A stretch of DNA of 64,000 nt from G963701675 sp963701675 (GTDB lineage: Bacteria > Planctomycetota > Planctomycetia > Gemmatales > Gemmataceae): positions 496,001-560,000 of the forward strand of contig OY969623.1 in assembly GCA_963701675.1 (NCBI GenBank), in the 5' to 3' direction. This document shows, in pieces, positions 27,137-36,821 of the stretch (positions are counted from its first letter, which is position 1; every line of letters starts with the position of its first letter). Under the pieces are notes generated by a model. The model saw only the letters and a list, made by a program, of their open reading frames with translations. It did not search any database and had not been told where the DNA came from. The position numbers and the translations under genes were made by a program.

Positions 27137-29473
27137 TCACACTCGGTCTGTTGGCCCCAAGCGTTCCTCGGTCGGGGGTTGAAGTGGTAATCGGGCCCTT
27201 CGGAAGGACACCCCGTCTGTAACGATTCGCTTCCAAGCAGCCGTTGGGATTGCCGTTTCGTCTGAATTCGTGCGCGCTACGGTCCGAGGACTGATCGCGC
27301 CAAGGGCAAATCTGCTGGTTTCGTGATCTTTTTCATTCCGAGCCACAAAAACGGCCGTCTGATCGACTTGCGGATTAGGGTTTGGTGCGGGTGTGGGTGG
27401 GACTACCTGGCAAGCGGAGAACGGTGATGTATTATTGGACGGGCTCGTTGCGGTCGCGGTGATGAAATAGCCGTCCGGAACCTGGGTTCCAAACACCGCA
27501 TGTGCTCTTCCTCTGCCCGATGCGTTGGTCACAAGGGAAACGCTGCCTAAGTACAACTCACCCTCCCCAAACCCCGAAGGATCGCACTCGGAATTGCTGA
27601 AGACATCCACTCCGAAGGTCGTCAGCGGCGTGCTGAAGATCGACACGACCACTGTGGTGTTATTTCCGTCGGTCGATACGTCCTTGATAGAGGGAGCAGA
27701 CTGGTTCCCGTTGGCGCCTTCCATAAGGGCGATGCCTAGCGCACCATTGGCAAAGATGGAGTTGGCTCGGACGAGATTGCGGGCTGAATTCGCGTCCTCC
27801 ACCAATACTCCTTCCAGGCCGTTATTATGAATAAGGTTGCCACTGCCTGCCGATATGCCGCCAACTCGGTTATTAGAAGCACCGTCAAAAATCCAAATCC
27901 CACGACCCCCGTTGCCCAGCGGCGCAGTTCCAGTGGCATTGGTGCCGATATAGTTTCCAAGGACTTGGTTGCGGGCGGCATTAAGAAAGATTTCCACACC
28001 CGCATCTAAATTGCCGGAGATTACATTACGAGCGTCGGCGGTCGTGCCGCCGATGACATTCCGAGAAGCTCCCTCGAAAATGCGGAGGCCAACGCGGTTC
28101 CCCAGTGAAGCGGTCCCCAGAGCATTCGTCCCAATGTAATTTCCCGTCACTTGATTCTGCTCTGTTCCAGGATCGCGAATGTGCACGCCGTCGTCGGTTG
28201 CCCCGCTTATGACGTTTCTCTCGTTGGCGGCAAATGGATTGCCGGGTGTCGTTCCGACGCGGTTGGAGTAAGCGCCGTCGTTAAGGGCTACGCCGCGGAC
28301 GTTGCCCATGGCCACGGTACCGGTTATGTCCACGCCGATAAAATTCCCGGCAACAACGTTCTGTGCAGTACCACGTCCTCCAAGTGCTACGCCCGCCCCA
28401 TTGCCGAGGCCCGAAATGATATTGCGCTCAAGAACGTCGGAGATGCCATCACCGTTAGTACCAATTCGGTTAAATTTCACTCCGCCAGTAGGCGAATAGT
28501 ATCCGGTCGTGATGCCACCGTTGTTCGGGAGAGCGGCGGTTCCAGTAGCGTTGGTTCCTATGAGATTTCCCGCTATCACGTTGGAGTTCGTATCATCGTT
28601 AAAGATGGTTATGCCCGAATCTTTGGCTCCCGCGATTAAATTTCCTTCCGTGGCGTCATTGTTTCCGTCACCATCTGTTCCGATCACGTTGAAAGTCGCG
28701 GCTGCCGCCATATGCACCCCGCTTGGAAACACTCCCAGCACACTGCTTCCTGTGGCATTTGTACCGATGTAGTTTCCTTGCACACGATTTCCCGATGCCA
28801 TCACGATTGCGACCATGACGGCTCCGCCAGTATCGCCAGTGGTACCGGCGAATACGTTTCGTGCCGATGCAGTTGCTCCACCAATGATGTTGTTGTTGGA
28901 GTGCGGGTGAATGAGGACGGCGCTCTCGTTTCCGCGGTCCAACTGTCCCGCGGGGTCAGTTCCGACGAAGTTTCCAGAAATTGAGTTGGCACCGGCATTC
29001 TCAATCAGAAATCCGGCTTTGGAGAACCGATTAATCACAAACCCCCGCACCGTGCTATTCCCACCTGTGATGTGCAATCCGTTCACCCCGTCGCCGGCGT
29101 TACTCCCATCCAACTCAATCTTCAGCACCGCATTGTTGCCTACGGCAAGCGTGTTCGCGCTCGATCCCGGCTGGGTATAGCCGTCAATGGTAACCGCGTC
29201 GGTGATCGTCGGCAGCGCCGACAGTGGCGAGATCGTATGAATGCCGTTGCCGGGTATGTTAAACGAAATCAGGTCCGCCCCGCCGTTGGCATTGGCATCG
29301 AGTATGGCTTGCCGCAACGATCTGGCGCCATCATCGTTGGTGTTCGTCACTACGTAGTTGGCAAGAAGCTGGCGAGCTTCCAGGGGTTCGAGCAACGGTC
29401 TATGAGTGAAAGGGCGACGCCGAGAATTTCGGTCTGTGCGGAGACGCAACAGCTGACGCATCGGATTCTCCAT
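27137..29473 (-). CDS. Surface protein with parallel beta-helix repeats
   Basis: 778 residues. After a basic leader the tract LLEPLEARQLLA, typical of planctomycete exported surface proteins, is followed by a conserved first block (SLRQAILDANANGGADLISF) and about fifteen repeats of the type NVISGN...GNYIGTNATGTA, the signature of right-handed beta-helix proteins. A C-terminal region has an Ig-like look (ITATATSPSNNTSPFS). Such proteins are secreted or cell-wall bound and often polysaccharide-related; no catalytic residues are apparent. The last 60 residues are Arg/Thr-rich and may be unusual read-through. Confidence 0.9.
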   Translation of the reverse strand: MENPMRQLLRLRTDRNSRRRPFTHRPLLEPLEARQLLANYVVTNTNDDGARSLRQAILDANANGGADLISFNIPGNGIHTISPLSALPTITDAVTIDGYTQPGSSANTLAVGNNAVLKIELDGSNAGDGVNGLHITGGNSTVRGFVINRFSKAGFLIENAGANSISGNFVGTDPAGQLDRGNESAVLIHPHSNNNIIGGATASARNVFAGTTGDTGGAVMVAIVMASGNRVQGNYIGTNATGSSVLGVFPSGVHMAAAATFNVIGTDGDGNNDATEGNLIAGAKDSGITIFNDDTNSNVIAGNLIGTNATGTAALPNNGGITTGYYSPTGGVKFNRIGTNGDGISDVLERNIISGLGNGAGVALGGRGTAQNVVAGNFIGVDITGTVAMGNVRGVALNDGAYSNRVGTTPGNPFAANERNVISGATDDGVHIRDPGTEQNQVTGNYIGTNALGTASLGNRVGLRIFEGASRNVIGGTTADARNVISGNLDAGVEIFLNAARNQVLGNYIGTNATGTAPLGNGGRGIWIFDGASNNRVGGISAGSGNLIHNNGLEGVLVEDANSARNLVRANSIFANGALGIALMEGANGNQSAPSIKDVSTDGNNTTVVVSIFSTPLTTFGVDVFSNSECDPSGFGEGELYLGSVSLVTNASGRGRAHAVFGTQVPDGYFITATATSPSNNTSPFSACQVVPPTPAPNPNPQVDQTAVFVARNEKDHETSRFALGAISPRTVARTNSDETAIPTAAWKRIVTDGVSFRRARLPLQPPTEERLGPTDRV

Positions 29474-29767
29474 GGAAAACCATCAATCCAAGCGCGCATC
29501 CCGAACGCCGGGGCGCCGTAGTGCCTCAACTATCTGTTCCCCACGGTCACTAGCGTTCAGGCAAGTTGCGGCGGAGCCGAACGGGCAGAACGCGAGTCAA
29601 AGGAAGGTGTGGATTGGGAAGGCTGTACTCCGCACCGCTCCTCATAAGTAAAGACACGGAGTTTTTTCCAAATACCCGCGCTCGGACGATCTTCTTCAGT
29701 GAATGTGACGCAAGTGAAAGGTAGGCTTAGGTTTCCAGAATAAAAAAAATGTAGACGGTCGGTGATT
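29474..29767. other. Intergenic region between kinase and beta-helix genes
   Basis: Both flanking genes read leftwards, so the promoter of the beta-helix gene should be here. AT-rich around 29735-29755. No gene or clear terminator seen; a small minus-strand frame (29557-29964) is the shadow of the kinase 3' end. Confidence 0.4.
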
Positions 29768-32578
29768 TCAAGCGCTGGGGGGGTGTTGATCGCCAGCTGC
29801 TGGCTGGTTACCCAGAAGCCGGCGGACCTCTTCCCGAAGTGACGGGATGTTTTCATGCAGAAACTCCGTCGCCTCGGTTCTCCGCTCCGCCTCCTGAAAT
29901 GTTTGCCTGGCCTCCGCCTTGCGGCCGAGTTGCCACTGCGCCATCGCAAGGTAGTACCACCCAAATTGACACGATGGGTTACGACGCGTGGCTTCCACGA
30001 GAGGAGCTAGGCTCTTTTCCCACTCCCGGGCCCGACACAGAGCGCCCCCAAGGTGCAAATGATACTCCGGCCGGTCAGATTGACGCCGGAGGGCCTCCTC
30101 GCCGAATTGGACTGCTCGCCGCGGATTGTGGAAGCGCGGGTCGGGACCCATGAAGTGGAACGCGCAGACGCATCCCGGGTAGACAGGTGCGTTAGGAAAG
30201 TCGGCCGCTAGTTTTTCCATCATCGCAATGTACTCTTGGAAAGCCTCTCGCGCTTCGTCGGACTGACCCATGACTAGGTAGGCTTTGCCTAAAGCGTATA
30301 GGCATTCGGCCGTTGCATTGCGATATTCGCAAGAGTCGGGGTACTCCGCGGCAAGCGTTTGATTGATGGTTAGCGCTTCACGCAAGGTTTCTGCGGCATC
30401 CATCGGGCGGCCCCCCGTATGAAGCGTGCGTCCAATAGCCACGAGGCAATTTGAAACGTCGGCGCGGTAGGCGAGTTCGTTTGGGATGGATTGAGAGAGA
30501 CTTTGATGGAGCTTTAAAGCGGCGCGGAAATGCTTTTCCGCTTCTTCTGGGCGGCGCCGCTGCAATGCGATTTGAGCAAGGCCGCCCAAGCTCAACGCGC
30601 GATTGCGGGTGTATTTCATCTCTTCCGGATATTTCTCGATCAGTGGATCGATTCGCTCCATCGCTTGATGATAGAGTCGCTCAGCTTCGCTAAATCGGTG
30701 CCGACTAAGCAACAAGCCGGCAGCGTTAATGGCCTGCATGGAAACGGCTTCTTGATACGCCCGCCGCTCGGGAAAATCCGCCGCGAGGCCCTCGATGATT
30801 CTTAAGCCCGCTAGGTGATCGTCAATGCCGTCTGACAAACCAAGGACACAGGAAACAAAACCTCGCGTTCCAACCACTCGGAATAACGTGAAGCGATAGG
30901 TTGGATGTGCGGGATCCTTGACCAGGAGACCACGCAAGATCTCGATACTCTTTTCGCAGAGCTGCAACACCTCTTGATTCTCGCCGAGACTTTGCAAAGG
31001 GCCGCACAAGCGCCAGTAGGCGTGGGCCAGGTCATGGAGCAGCAAGGGATTCGGATCATCTTCTTGGGTCAGCGTCTCAAGCTGGGCGATGGATTTGCGA
31101 AGCACATCAATCCGAATGCGTGTGGATCTCGGTTCGTTGCGTAATTGCTCGGCAAGAGTGTCGTAGATGTCCTCGATGAGTTTCCGGGCAACATGTTCGC
31201 GATTCTCGGCGCGCTCACGAGCTTTCGCCTCGGCGCTCAGTGCCCGCCAGATGAACCAAGTGCTTGCACCCAATCCAACCACGACTCCGGTTACAAGAAC
31301 AATTGACGCCGCGACTAACCGACGCCGGTGCCGACGGCTGAACTTTCGTAACTTCTGCCAGAGCGTGGGCCGTTTGGCAAGGATTGGCCGGTCTTCCAAA
31401 TACCGCTCCAAATCGTCAGCTAGGTGCTGTGCGGTGGCGTAGCGGTCCTCGGGTGCTTTGGAGATCGCCTTTAGCACGATGGTTTCCAGGTCGGCGGGAA
31501 TCGCAGGATTTGCCTGGCTCGGAAGTCGCGGTTCCTCTGAGAGGATGCGGCGAAGCAGCTCTTCCCGATCCCCGCCGGCAAACGCATGTTCCAGCGTGAG
31601 GAATTCGTAAAGGGTCACTCCCAGCGAATAAATATCGGTGTGATGGTCGATGCGATCGTGTTGCCCGAGCGCCTGTTCCGGGCTCATGTATCGGGCCGTA
31701 CCTAGGACGTCGCGAGTGTGCGTGAGGTTGGCGTCGTTGGCGATTCGCGCCAGCCCAAAATCGGCAATCCAAAGTTTCTTCTTGGCATTGACAAGCAGGT
31801 TCGCGGGCTTGATGTCGCGGTGGATGACTCCTTCGGAGTGGGCGTAAGATAATGCCTCGGCCGCCTGGACGCCCAATCGCGCGACGGAGCGGAAGTATGC
31901 CACGCTGTCGGCCGATCTTTCCGTCGCCAGAACATGCGAGGGAGTCGTTGAGTCATCATCTAGCGAAGGCGTCTCTGTGTGCACGTGGGCGAGGTCGTGA
32001 ATTATGGCCGAGAGCGGTTGCCCTTCGACATATTGCATCGCATAGAAGTGCACACCTCGGTCGGAGCCTACGGCGTAGACGCCGACAATATTCGGGTGGT
32101 GAAGCTGCGCTGCTGCTTGCGCTTCGACCCGAAATCGCCTGAGCTGTTTCTCATCGAGGGAAGCGGCGAAGGGGAGAACTTTCAGAGCCACGGTCCGACC
32201 GAGGGAGAGCTGTTCTGCCTCGTAGACGATGCCCATGCCGCCGCGACCGATTTCGCGGATGATTCGAAAATCACCAAGCGGCAATCCATTTAGCGTCCCG
32301 CCGCCCGCATCGCCAGAAACCGTAATACCGGCGAAGGCGTTGCCGAGTGCTGGAACCAGAGCACGGATCTGTTCAAGGCTATCGATGGCGAGTGCCAGTT
32401 CTGTTGCAATGTCAGAGTGTTTGGCAAGGATGGCTTGGCGGTCCGGAGTACGCCCGGCATCCAGTTCGGCCTGGTACTCTTCCAAGATCTTTGCCACACG
32501 TACGGTACCCGTTGATGCCCGCGAGAACGCGGCGCCCGAATGGGGCGGCTGTCGATCCGAGGTGGGAGTAGTTTTCAA
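29768..32578 (-). CDS. Ser/Thr protein kinase with membrane helix and TPR domain
   Basis: 936 residues. Kinase domain about 103-395: glycine loop GRGGMGIVYE at 111-120, Lys133 in ALKVL, catalytic HRDIKPAN at 253-260, DFG at 273-275 and SPE at 299-301, all intact. A basic stretch then a single membrane helix at about 421-444. The remaining 490 residues are tetratricopeptide repeats (for example EAERLYHQAMERIDPLIEKYPEE), presumably a sensor or docking platform outside the membrane. Its ATG overlaps the stop of the sigma factor gene by ATGA, repeating the arrangement at 1635. N-terminal 80 residues include an ALAIDSLEQI-like planctomycete kinase leader. Confidence 0.96.
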   Translation of the reverse strand: MKTTPTSDRQPPHSGAAFSRASTGTVRVAKILEEYQAELDAGRTPDRQAILAKHSDIATELALAIDSLEQIRALVPALGNAFAGITVSGDAGGGTLNGLPLGDFRIIREIGRGGMGIVYEAEQLSLGRTVALKVLPFAASLDEKQLRRFRVEAQAAAQLHHPNIVGVYAVGSDRGVHFYAMQYVEGQPLSAIIHDLAHVHTETPSLDDDSTTPSHVLATERSADSVAYFRSVARLGVQAAEALSYAHSEGVIHRDIKPANLLVNAKKKLWIADFGLARIANDANLTHTRDVLGTARYMSPEQALGQHDRIDHHTDIYSLGVTLYEFLTLEHAFAGGDREELLRRILSEEPRLPSQANPAIPADLETIVLKAISKAPEDRYATAQHLADDLERYLEDRPILAKRPTLWQKLRKFSRRHRRRLVAASIVLVTGVVVGLGASTWFIWRALSAEAKARERAENREHVARKLIEDIYDTLAEQLRNEPRSTRIRIDVLRKSIAQLETLTQEDDPNPLLLHDLAHAYWRLCGPLQSLGENQEVLQLCEKSIEILRGLLVKDPAHPTYRFTLFRVVGTRGFVSCVLGLSDGIDDHLAGLRIIEGLAADFPERRAYQEAVSMQAINAAGLLLSRHRFSEAERLYHQAMERIDPLIEKYPEEMKYTRNRALSLGGLAQIALQRRRPEEAEKHFRAALKLHQSLSQSIPNELAYRADVSNCLVAIGRTLHTGGRPMDAAETLREALTINQTLAAEYPDSCEYRNATAECLYALGKAYLVMGQSDEAREAFQEYIAMMEKLAADFPNAPVYPGCVCAFHFMGPDPRFHNPRRAVQFGEEALRRQSDRPEYHLHLGGALCRAREWEKSLAPLVEATRRNPSCQFGWYYLAMAQWQLGRKAEARQTFQEAERRTEATEFLHENIPSLREEVRRLLGNQPAAGDQHPPSA

Positions 32579-33198
32579 GGAAGATTTTCTCCCTCATCGA
32601 GGACTTGTCGCATTCGTATCAGTGCCCGCGGCCAAATCCCTTGCACGCTCCGAAGCGAGCGGTTCATTTTCTTGGCGACGTCGGCCAGTTTCAGATTCTC
32701 GAAATGGTGAAGAATCAAAACGTCGCGGTAATGCTCGGGTAACTTCGCCAGGGCGTTGGCGACCGCCACTGCTTGTTCCTGCCGTTTGGTGTCACTATCA
32801 GGCGAGCCACCCATAGCGCCCAACCGCTGGTCGACCAAGTGTGACGATTGTTCAAGATCATGTGCCAATTGTTTTTCGAGCCGCACATCGCGCATTTGTG
32901 TTCCCCGGTAACGGCGCACAAAATTTGCCAAGCAATTGGCCAAGATCTCTCGAAGCCAAACAACGAGTGCTTCTTCGGTTCTTCCCCGAAACGCTCCCAA
33001 ATGCTTGTAGGCGTTAAGAAGAGTTTCCTGCACAAGGTCGGATGGATCTTCTTTACTTTGAAGCTCGCGGCTCATCTGTAAACGGGCAAGGAGCCGCAGA
33101 TACTCCCGATACTTGCGCACAAGTCGGACCCAGGCGGCGTCGTTGCCCTTGCGGGCGGATTCCAAAAGGCGCCCGATGTCGTCGGCGTCGTCGGTCAT
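32575..33198 (-). CDS. ECF-type RNA polymerase sigma factor
   Basis: 207 residues from ATG 33198 (MTDDADDIGRLLESARKGN; the frame extends to 33270 but this start fits the family). Sigma region 2: YLRLLARLQMSRELQSKEDPSDLVQETLLNAY; region 4: LPEHYRDVLILHHFENLKLADVAKKMNRSLRSVQGIW. It belongs to the planctomycete/verrucomicrobial ECF group usually encoded with a Pkn2-type kinase, as here. Coupled translationally to the downstream kinase. No anti-sigma gene is adjacent; the kinase probably controls it. Confidence 0.93.
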   Translation of the reverse strand: MTDDADDIGRLLESARKGNDAAWVRLVRKYREYLRLLARLQMSRELQSKEDPSDLVQETLLNAYKHLGAFRGRTEEALVVWLREILANCLANFVRRYRGTQMRDVRLEKQLAHDLEQSSHLVDQRLGAMGGSPDSDTKRQEQAVAVANALAKLPEHYRDVLILHHFENLKLADVAKKMNRSLRSVQGIWPRALIRMRQVLDEGENLP

Positions 33199-33402
33199 GC
33201 GCGAGTCTCCTACTTCTATAGACACGGCGCATGCCCCGAAATCCCCGCGCGTGACAAGTTTCTTGCCCATTTTTCTACAGCTTGTTTCTATGGATAGATA
33301 AGCCGGATATCCCGCGCGACCGGCTGCATTTTGACAGGAGCTACGCCTTCGAGGATTTGGTGCGAGTGGTGGAGGATTCTAAAATTTCGTTTTTGGCGTC
33401 AA

Positions 33403-34056
33403 CTACGCCGCTTGGGTAACAACGGGCGAGGAGGCCGCTCGGGATGCAAGCGCATTGATCGCGCGGTAGAGAGCAACGGTCGCCGAAACGTCTCCCAGAG
33501 CATCGTGCGCCGACGCAGCGTGAAAGGGGACTCCGAGGTGGTGGCACAAGGTGGCGAGTTTGAAATCCCGAGGTGTTACTTCCTGCGGATGCTCGCGAAA
33601 TAGCCACATGGCCCTTTGAAGGGTGCACAGTACTTGGCGTCTTGCAGGTAAGAAAACGCCCAACTTTTCATACCAGCACCAAAGAAACTCACCATCAAAC
33701 GGAGCGTTATGCGCTACCAACTGCGCGAGCTTGTATGTCTTTCCGGTCGATGACAAGGTTGCAACTGTGGCGTGCCGGCGAAGAAACTGGGCAAACGAGA
33801 TAGCTGCTTCATGGGCATCCACTGCCTCGGTCGCCCACACGCCGCGGCTGTAGTGGTTTTTGCGAAGACTCGCTTGTTTGGCGTCTTGTTCGTCGAAGCG
33901 GATTTTGACTTCGAAGGCTTCGATAGGTGAAATCTGCGCATCGACCGCAATGGCGGCCAGTTGAATGATCGGGTGCCGCTTCGGGTTGGTGCCGCCGGTC
34001 TCAAGATCGATGAAAACGGATCTGTGGGCGAGTTCTTCCATGTCGGAGTGTGACAC
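33403..34056 (-). CDS. DEDDh 3'-5' exonuclease (DNA polymerase III epsilon-like)
   Basis: 217 residues (start at 34056 or Met 34041). Exonuclease motifs: FIDLETGG (Asp17, Glu19), HNAPFDGEFLW near 110 and HDALGDVSAT near 185, giving the DEDDh set. It is a free-standing proofreading-type exonuclease, not fused to a polymerase. The middle part around CTLQRAMWLFREHP is normal for the family. Neighbours are mobile or accessory genes, so a role in mobile DNA maintenance or nucleic-acid turnover is likely; not essential epsilon by context. Confidence 0.9.
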   Translation of the reverse strand: MSHSDMEELAHRSVFIDLETGGTNPKRHPIIQLAAIAVDAQISPIEAFEVKIRFDEQDAKQASLRKNHYSRGVWATEAVDAHEAAISFAQFLRRHATVATLSSTGKTYKLAQLVAHNAPFDGEFLWCWYEKLGVFLPARRQVLCTLQRAMWLFREHPQEVTPRDFKLATLCHHLGVPFHAASAHDALGDVSATVALYRAINALASRAASSPVVTQAA

Positions 34057-34159
34057 AACCAGAGCATCTACTCAAACAGTCGAAGGCGGACTTTCAGGCG
34101 GTCCTCCCCGTTTTGGCTAGTGTCCGCGTGGGCCAATTGCTGAATGGTGGCGTGCCGGC

Positions 34160-34501
34160 CTACTGGAAGAGCTCGACAATCTCCTTTACATGCTCGGCGC
34201 CATACTTGTCGACCAGCGCTCTTACCGTGCGTAGGTCACCAAGGTCGTTTTTGGCGATTGATTTCGCAGGGGCCGGTGCCGTCGCCACGTTCCGGGTCGT
34301 TGGTTTCCCGTTCTTCTTTAAGAGTTGTGATTTATAGGAGTAGTAAGCCTGGGGCTTCAGACTCAATCCGAACTTCTTTTTGATAAATGCCATCCCCGCC
34401 TTGCTGCTGGATACTCCACTCGCCAATGCCTGGCGAACAGCTTCTGCCTGGGTGATTTTTCCGTTTACAGTGTCGTTTTGATCCGCCTTTTTCTTCGCCA
34501 T
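34160..34501 (-). CDS. Small basic planctomycete protein of unknown function
   Basis: 113 residues from ATG 34501 with GGAGG 11 bases upstream; the longer frame to 34579 lacks a ribosome site. Lys-rich start MAKKKADQ, then a helix-turn-helix-like segment (AEAVRQALASGVSSSKAGMAFIKKKFG) and YYSYKSQLLKK, then a proline-rich hinge and an acidic helical end (VRALVDKYGAEHVKEIVELF). Similar small proteins with this layout are common in planctomycetes. Possibly DNA-binding; unproven. Confidence 0.65.
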   Translation of the reverse strand: MAKKKADQNDTVNGKITQAEAVRQALASGVSSSKAGMAFIKKKFGLSLKPQAYYSYKSQLLKKNGKPTTRNVATAPAPAKSIAKNDLGDLRTVRALVDKYGAEHVKEIVELFQ

Positions 34502-34871
34502 GAAAACTCTAACCTCCGGAAAAATGTTTGTAGGCGACCTGTCAATTTCGGCGAATATGCAGCTGTAGTATTTGGCCACGAGCGATAGACAAGAAGAATT
34601 TCGACTTTTGAGCTAAAAGGAGGATCGTCGAGTTCTTGTTATGCAAGCCGTAGGACCCCGCCGGTTGCATTCTCATTATTCCGATGGAGATTCGCAGTGA
34701 AGCGGGCCGGGTGGGAAGGGCTCAAGTCCTGTGTACCAATCGCCCCAGGACTTGCGCCGCGGGCCTACACGGGCCGCTCATGTGGGTACATTGGAATGGA
34801 TTTTCGTCAACACAGTTGCGACGGGAATAGTGGAGAGGCGGGCGACTCAATGTAAAAACCTCTCCGGTTGA
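34502..34871. other. Non-coding region with a 9-bp inverted repeat
   Basis: Contains CAAGTCCTG at 34723-34731 and its complement CAGGACTTG at 34746-34754, a hairpin with a 14-base loop but no T-run, so not a clear terminator. The left part is the promoter side of the gene ending at 34160. Confidence 0.45.
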
Positions 34872-35141
34872 TCAGGCGACGGCAATCTGGCAGCAATCGG
34901 GACAAGTGCCCATATGCGTCCAGGCATAACCGTCTGGGTCCTCGTGAACATCTTGCCAGCCGTCGGCATTAGCATCTTCGACGCCGTAGGCCTCGGCCCA
35001 GCAATCCGTGCAAACAATACTCTCCGACATTTCCCACCAGTGGTGGGCTTTGCATTCTTCGGAGCAAAAGCGGGTTTTGCCGATGCGGTCGGACGGAATT
35101 GGACCCGCACAATCCCAGCATTGCCTAACTTGTTTGGTCAT
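34872..35141 (-). CDS. Small zinc-ribbon protein (paralogue 1)
   Basis: 89 residues, ATG 35141 with GGAGG upstream. Three pairs of cysteines: CWDC near the start, FCSEEC, CTDC and a final CPDC, which can bind zinc. The pattern C-x2-C...RFCSEECK...GW...DGYAW...GTCPDC is shared with the gene immediately upstream (35125-35385), so the two arose by duplication. The start overlaps that gene's 3' end by 17 bases. Function unknown; probably nucleic-acid or protein binding. Confidence 0.75.
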   Translation of the reverse strand: MTKQVRQCWDCAGPIPSDRIGKTRFCSEECKAHHWWEMSESIVCTDCWAEAYGVEDANADGWQDVHEDPDGYAWTHMGTCPDCCQIAVA

Positions 35142-35385
35142 AGCCTTCCTCCAGACAATCCGGGCAGATGCCCAGGTAGTTCCAGGAAAACCCTTCGACG
35201 TGCATTTCGATTTCCTTCCAGCCCGCAGCCTCGGCCTCTTTCAGACCGTCGATGTGAGCTGAACAGTTCTCACACGCGATGGTTTCTGGCGGATTCTTGG
35301 AATACTCGGCCTTACACTCTTCCGAGCAAAAGAGACTCTCGGATCGCGACGCCGGAATGGGCTTCTCGCAGTGAGCGCAGAACAT
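35125..35385 (-). CDS. Small zinc-ribbon protein (paralogue 2)
   Basis: 86 residues from ATG 35385 (AGGAG 7 bases upstream). CAHC, FCSEECK, CENC and CPDC pairs at the same spacing as the downstream paralogue, with the shared end WNYLGICPDC. Co-transcribed with it and with the genes upstream. Role unknown. Confidence 0.75.
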   Translation of the reverse strand: MFCAHCEKPIPASRSESLFCSEECKAEYSKNPPETIACENCSAHIDGLKEAEAAGWKEIEMHVEGFSWNYLGICPDCLEEGYDQTS

Positions 35386-35438
35386 GACGTTACTCCTATG
35401 TAGACGGAGAAGGGCTTCCGTGCCCTTTTCCTTCACGA

Positions 35439-35753
35439 TTAGAAGTGAACGGGTCTGTCGCTGTCCGCCGGTTCACGCTCGCCTTGCGGTTTCGGGCCGT
35501 AGATCCAACGCTTGGCGTCCTCAAGTGCCATGATCATGAGATCAATGTCGCTTGAGTTTAGCGTCTGGGTCTGATGCCAGCCGGCATCATCTTTGTAACT
35601 TCGCTGGCAGGACACCGAATAGCGGACGCCGCCGCCTTCCTTGTCGTTTTCCCAGACCGAAGCTCGGCAAAGCCCGTACTTGAACTCCATGACGGGCCTT
35701 TGCTTTTGGCCGTTCTCACTGGTGCGAGCGCTTGCGGTTTGTGACTTGTTCAT
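35439..35753 (-). CDS. Hypothetical protein of the accessory block
   Basis: 104 residues, ATG 35753 with AAAGG upstream. Contains YGLCRASVWEN and RSYKDDAGWHQTQTLNSSDI, followed by a helical DLMIMALEDAKRWI. I have seen this pattern in small proteins of plasmids and integrative elements, where it covers the whole chain, but know no function. Same strand and close spacing to the DUF932-like gene upstream and zinc-ribbon genes downstream. Confidence 0.7.
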   Translation of the reverse strand: MNKSQTASARTSENGQKQRPVMEFKYGLCRASVWENDKEGGGVRYSVSCQRSYKDDAGWHQTQTLNSSDIDLMIMALEDAKRWIYGPKPQGEREPADSDRPVHF

Positions 35754-35838
35754 GGTGAAAACCTTTCATGAAAAAAGAAGGTGATTTTGCGGTGGCACAA
35801 TGCCCCGCAAAGTGTGAGAAGCAAACCTAATGGGGTCG

Positions 35839-36600
35839 TTACGTTGCTTGGGCAAGCTGCTCTTCGGCAGCGGCAGTGGGGCTTAGAAGTGAATTGAGCC
35901 GCATGGTTTGGACCGTGTAGGCTTGGGGCTGCTTTGCAGCCCGTTCGCCTAGGACCGTCGTGAATGCGTTTAAGAGACTCCACGCGGTCCGCGGTTCGAA
36001 TTCTTCAAAGCTTGGGTTTCTCCATTCGCGTATGACGCGGGGGAGAAACGGAGCCGTCACGATGCCCTTCTCGAATGCACGAAGAATTAAGGCATCGGCC
36101 TGGTCGTCGGTCAGGTCCTGGTAGGTCATCCGTTTGATCCTGGACGCCTCGACCTCGCGGAAGTCACTGAGTGACGTGACGGCACCAGCGATCGCGGCGG
36201 TGAACCGCTGCTCGCCGAAGCGCGTGTGCTTTCGTTTGACCATTAGCTCCGAGCGAAAGGCCAAATTGTCGCAGCAAAAAACGCGCGAGCCGGCGGCAAA
36301 ACCCATCGGAAAAGACTTGTCGATGGAGTTTCGAATGCCGACGGCGAGCGTGACCTCTGAGTAGAGCGTCGTTGCGAGATCCAGAACGCCGAAGAAGCGG
36401 TAGTCGCTCTTTGTAAGCGCAAGCTTCTGCGAGCGGACGGTGTACCCGGCTTCGGTAAGCGTTCCTTTCACGGTGTCTAGCACCCGCGCATGACCGATGG
36501 GATACCAACGGCCCTCGGGCGGCGGTGCTCTGCAGGCTCTAAGCTCGTCTTCTTCGACAGTGCGCGCTCCGCAATGGAGCATAAGCTGCGATTCAGCCAT
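35839..36600 (-). CDS. DUF932-like phage/plasmid protein
   Basis: About 253 residues from ATG 36600 with GGAGG 8 bases upstream; frame open to 36732. The chain has the order seen in DUF932 proteins: early HARVLDTVKGTLTEAGY, a central DLATTLYSEVTLAVGIRNSIDKSFPMGFAAGSRVFCCDNLAF and a helical C-terminus (TAWSLLNAFTTVLGER). This family is common on phages and conjugative plasmids, function undetermined. It marks the block as mobile or formerly mobile. Confidence 0.75.
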   Translation of the reverse strand: MAESQLMLHCGARTVEEDELRACRAPPPEGRWYPIGHARVLDTVKGTLTEAGYTVRSQKLALTKSDYRFFGVLDLATTLYSEVTLAVGIRNSIDKSFPMGFAAGSRVFCCDNLAFRSELMVKRKHTRFGEQRFTAAIAGAVTSLSDFREVEASRIKRMTYQDLTDDQADALILRAFEKGIVTAPFLPRVIREWRNPSFEEFEPRTAWSLLNAFTTVLGERAAKQPQAYTVQTMRLNSLLSPTAAAEEQLAQAT

Positions 36601-36821
36601 GACAAAAACCTCCAAAGAGACATGAAAACATTGAAGTGGTCGCCCACCTCCCGAGGACTTCGGGAGGTGGAATGCGAAATCGACTACTCGTAGGGGTAAG
36701 TCCAATGAGAAGCCGGCTCGGACCCACCGCATGAAAAAGAAGAAGTGCGTAAGGACAACCTGGAAAGGTGGCTTTGGCGGAGTATCTCACGGAGGGCCGC
36801 GCTACTCAAACCGGTGGCTTG

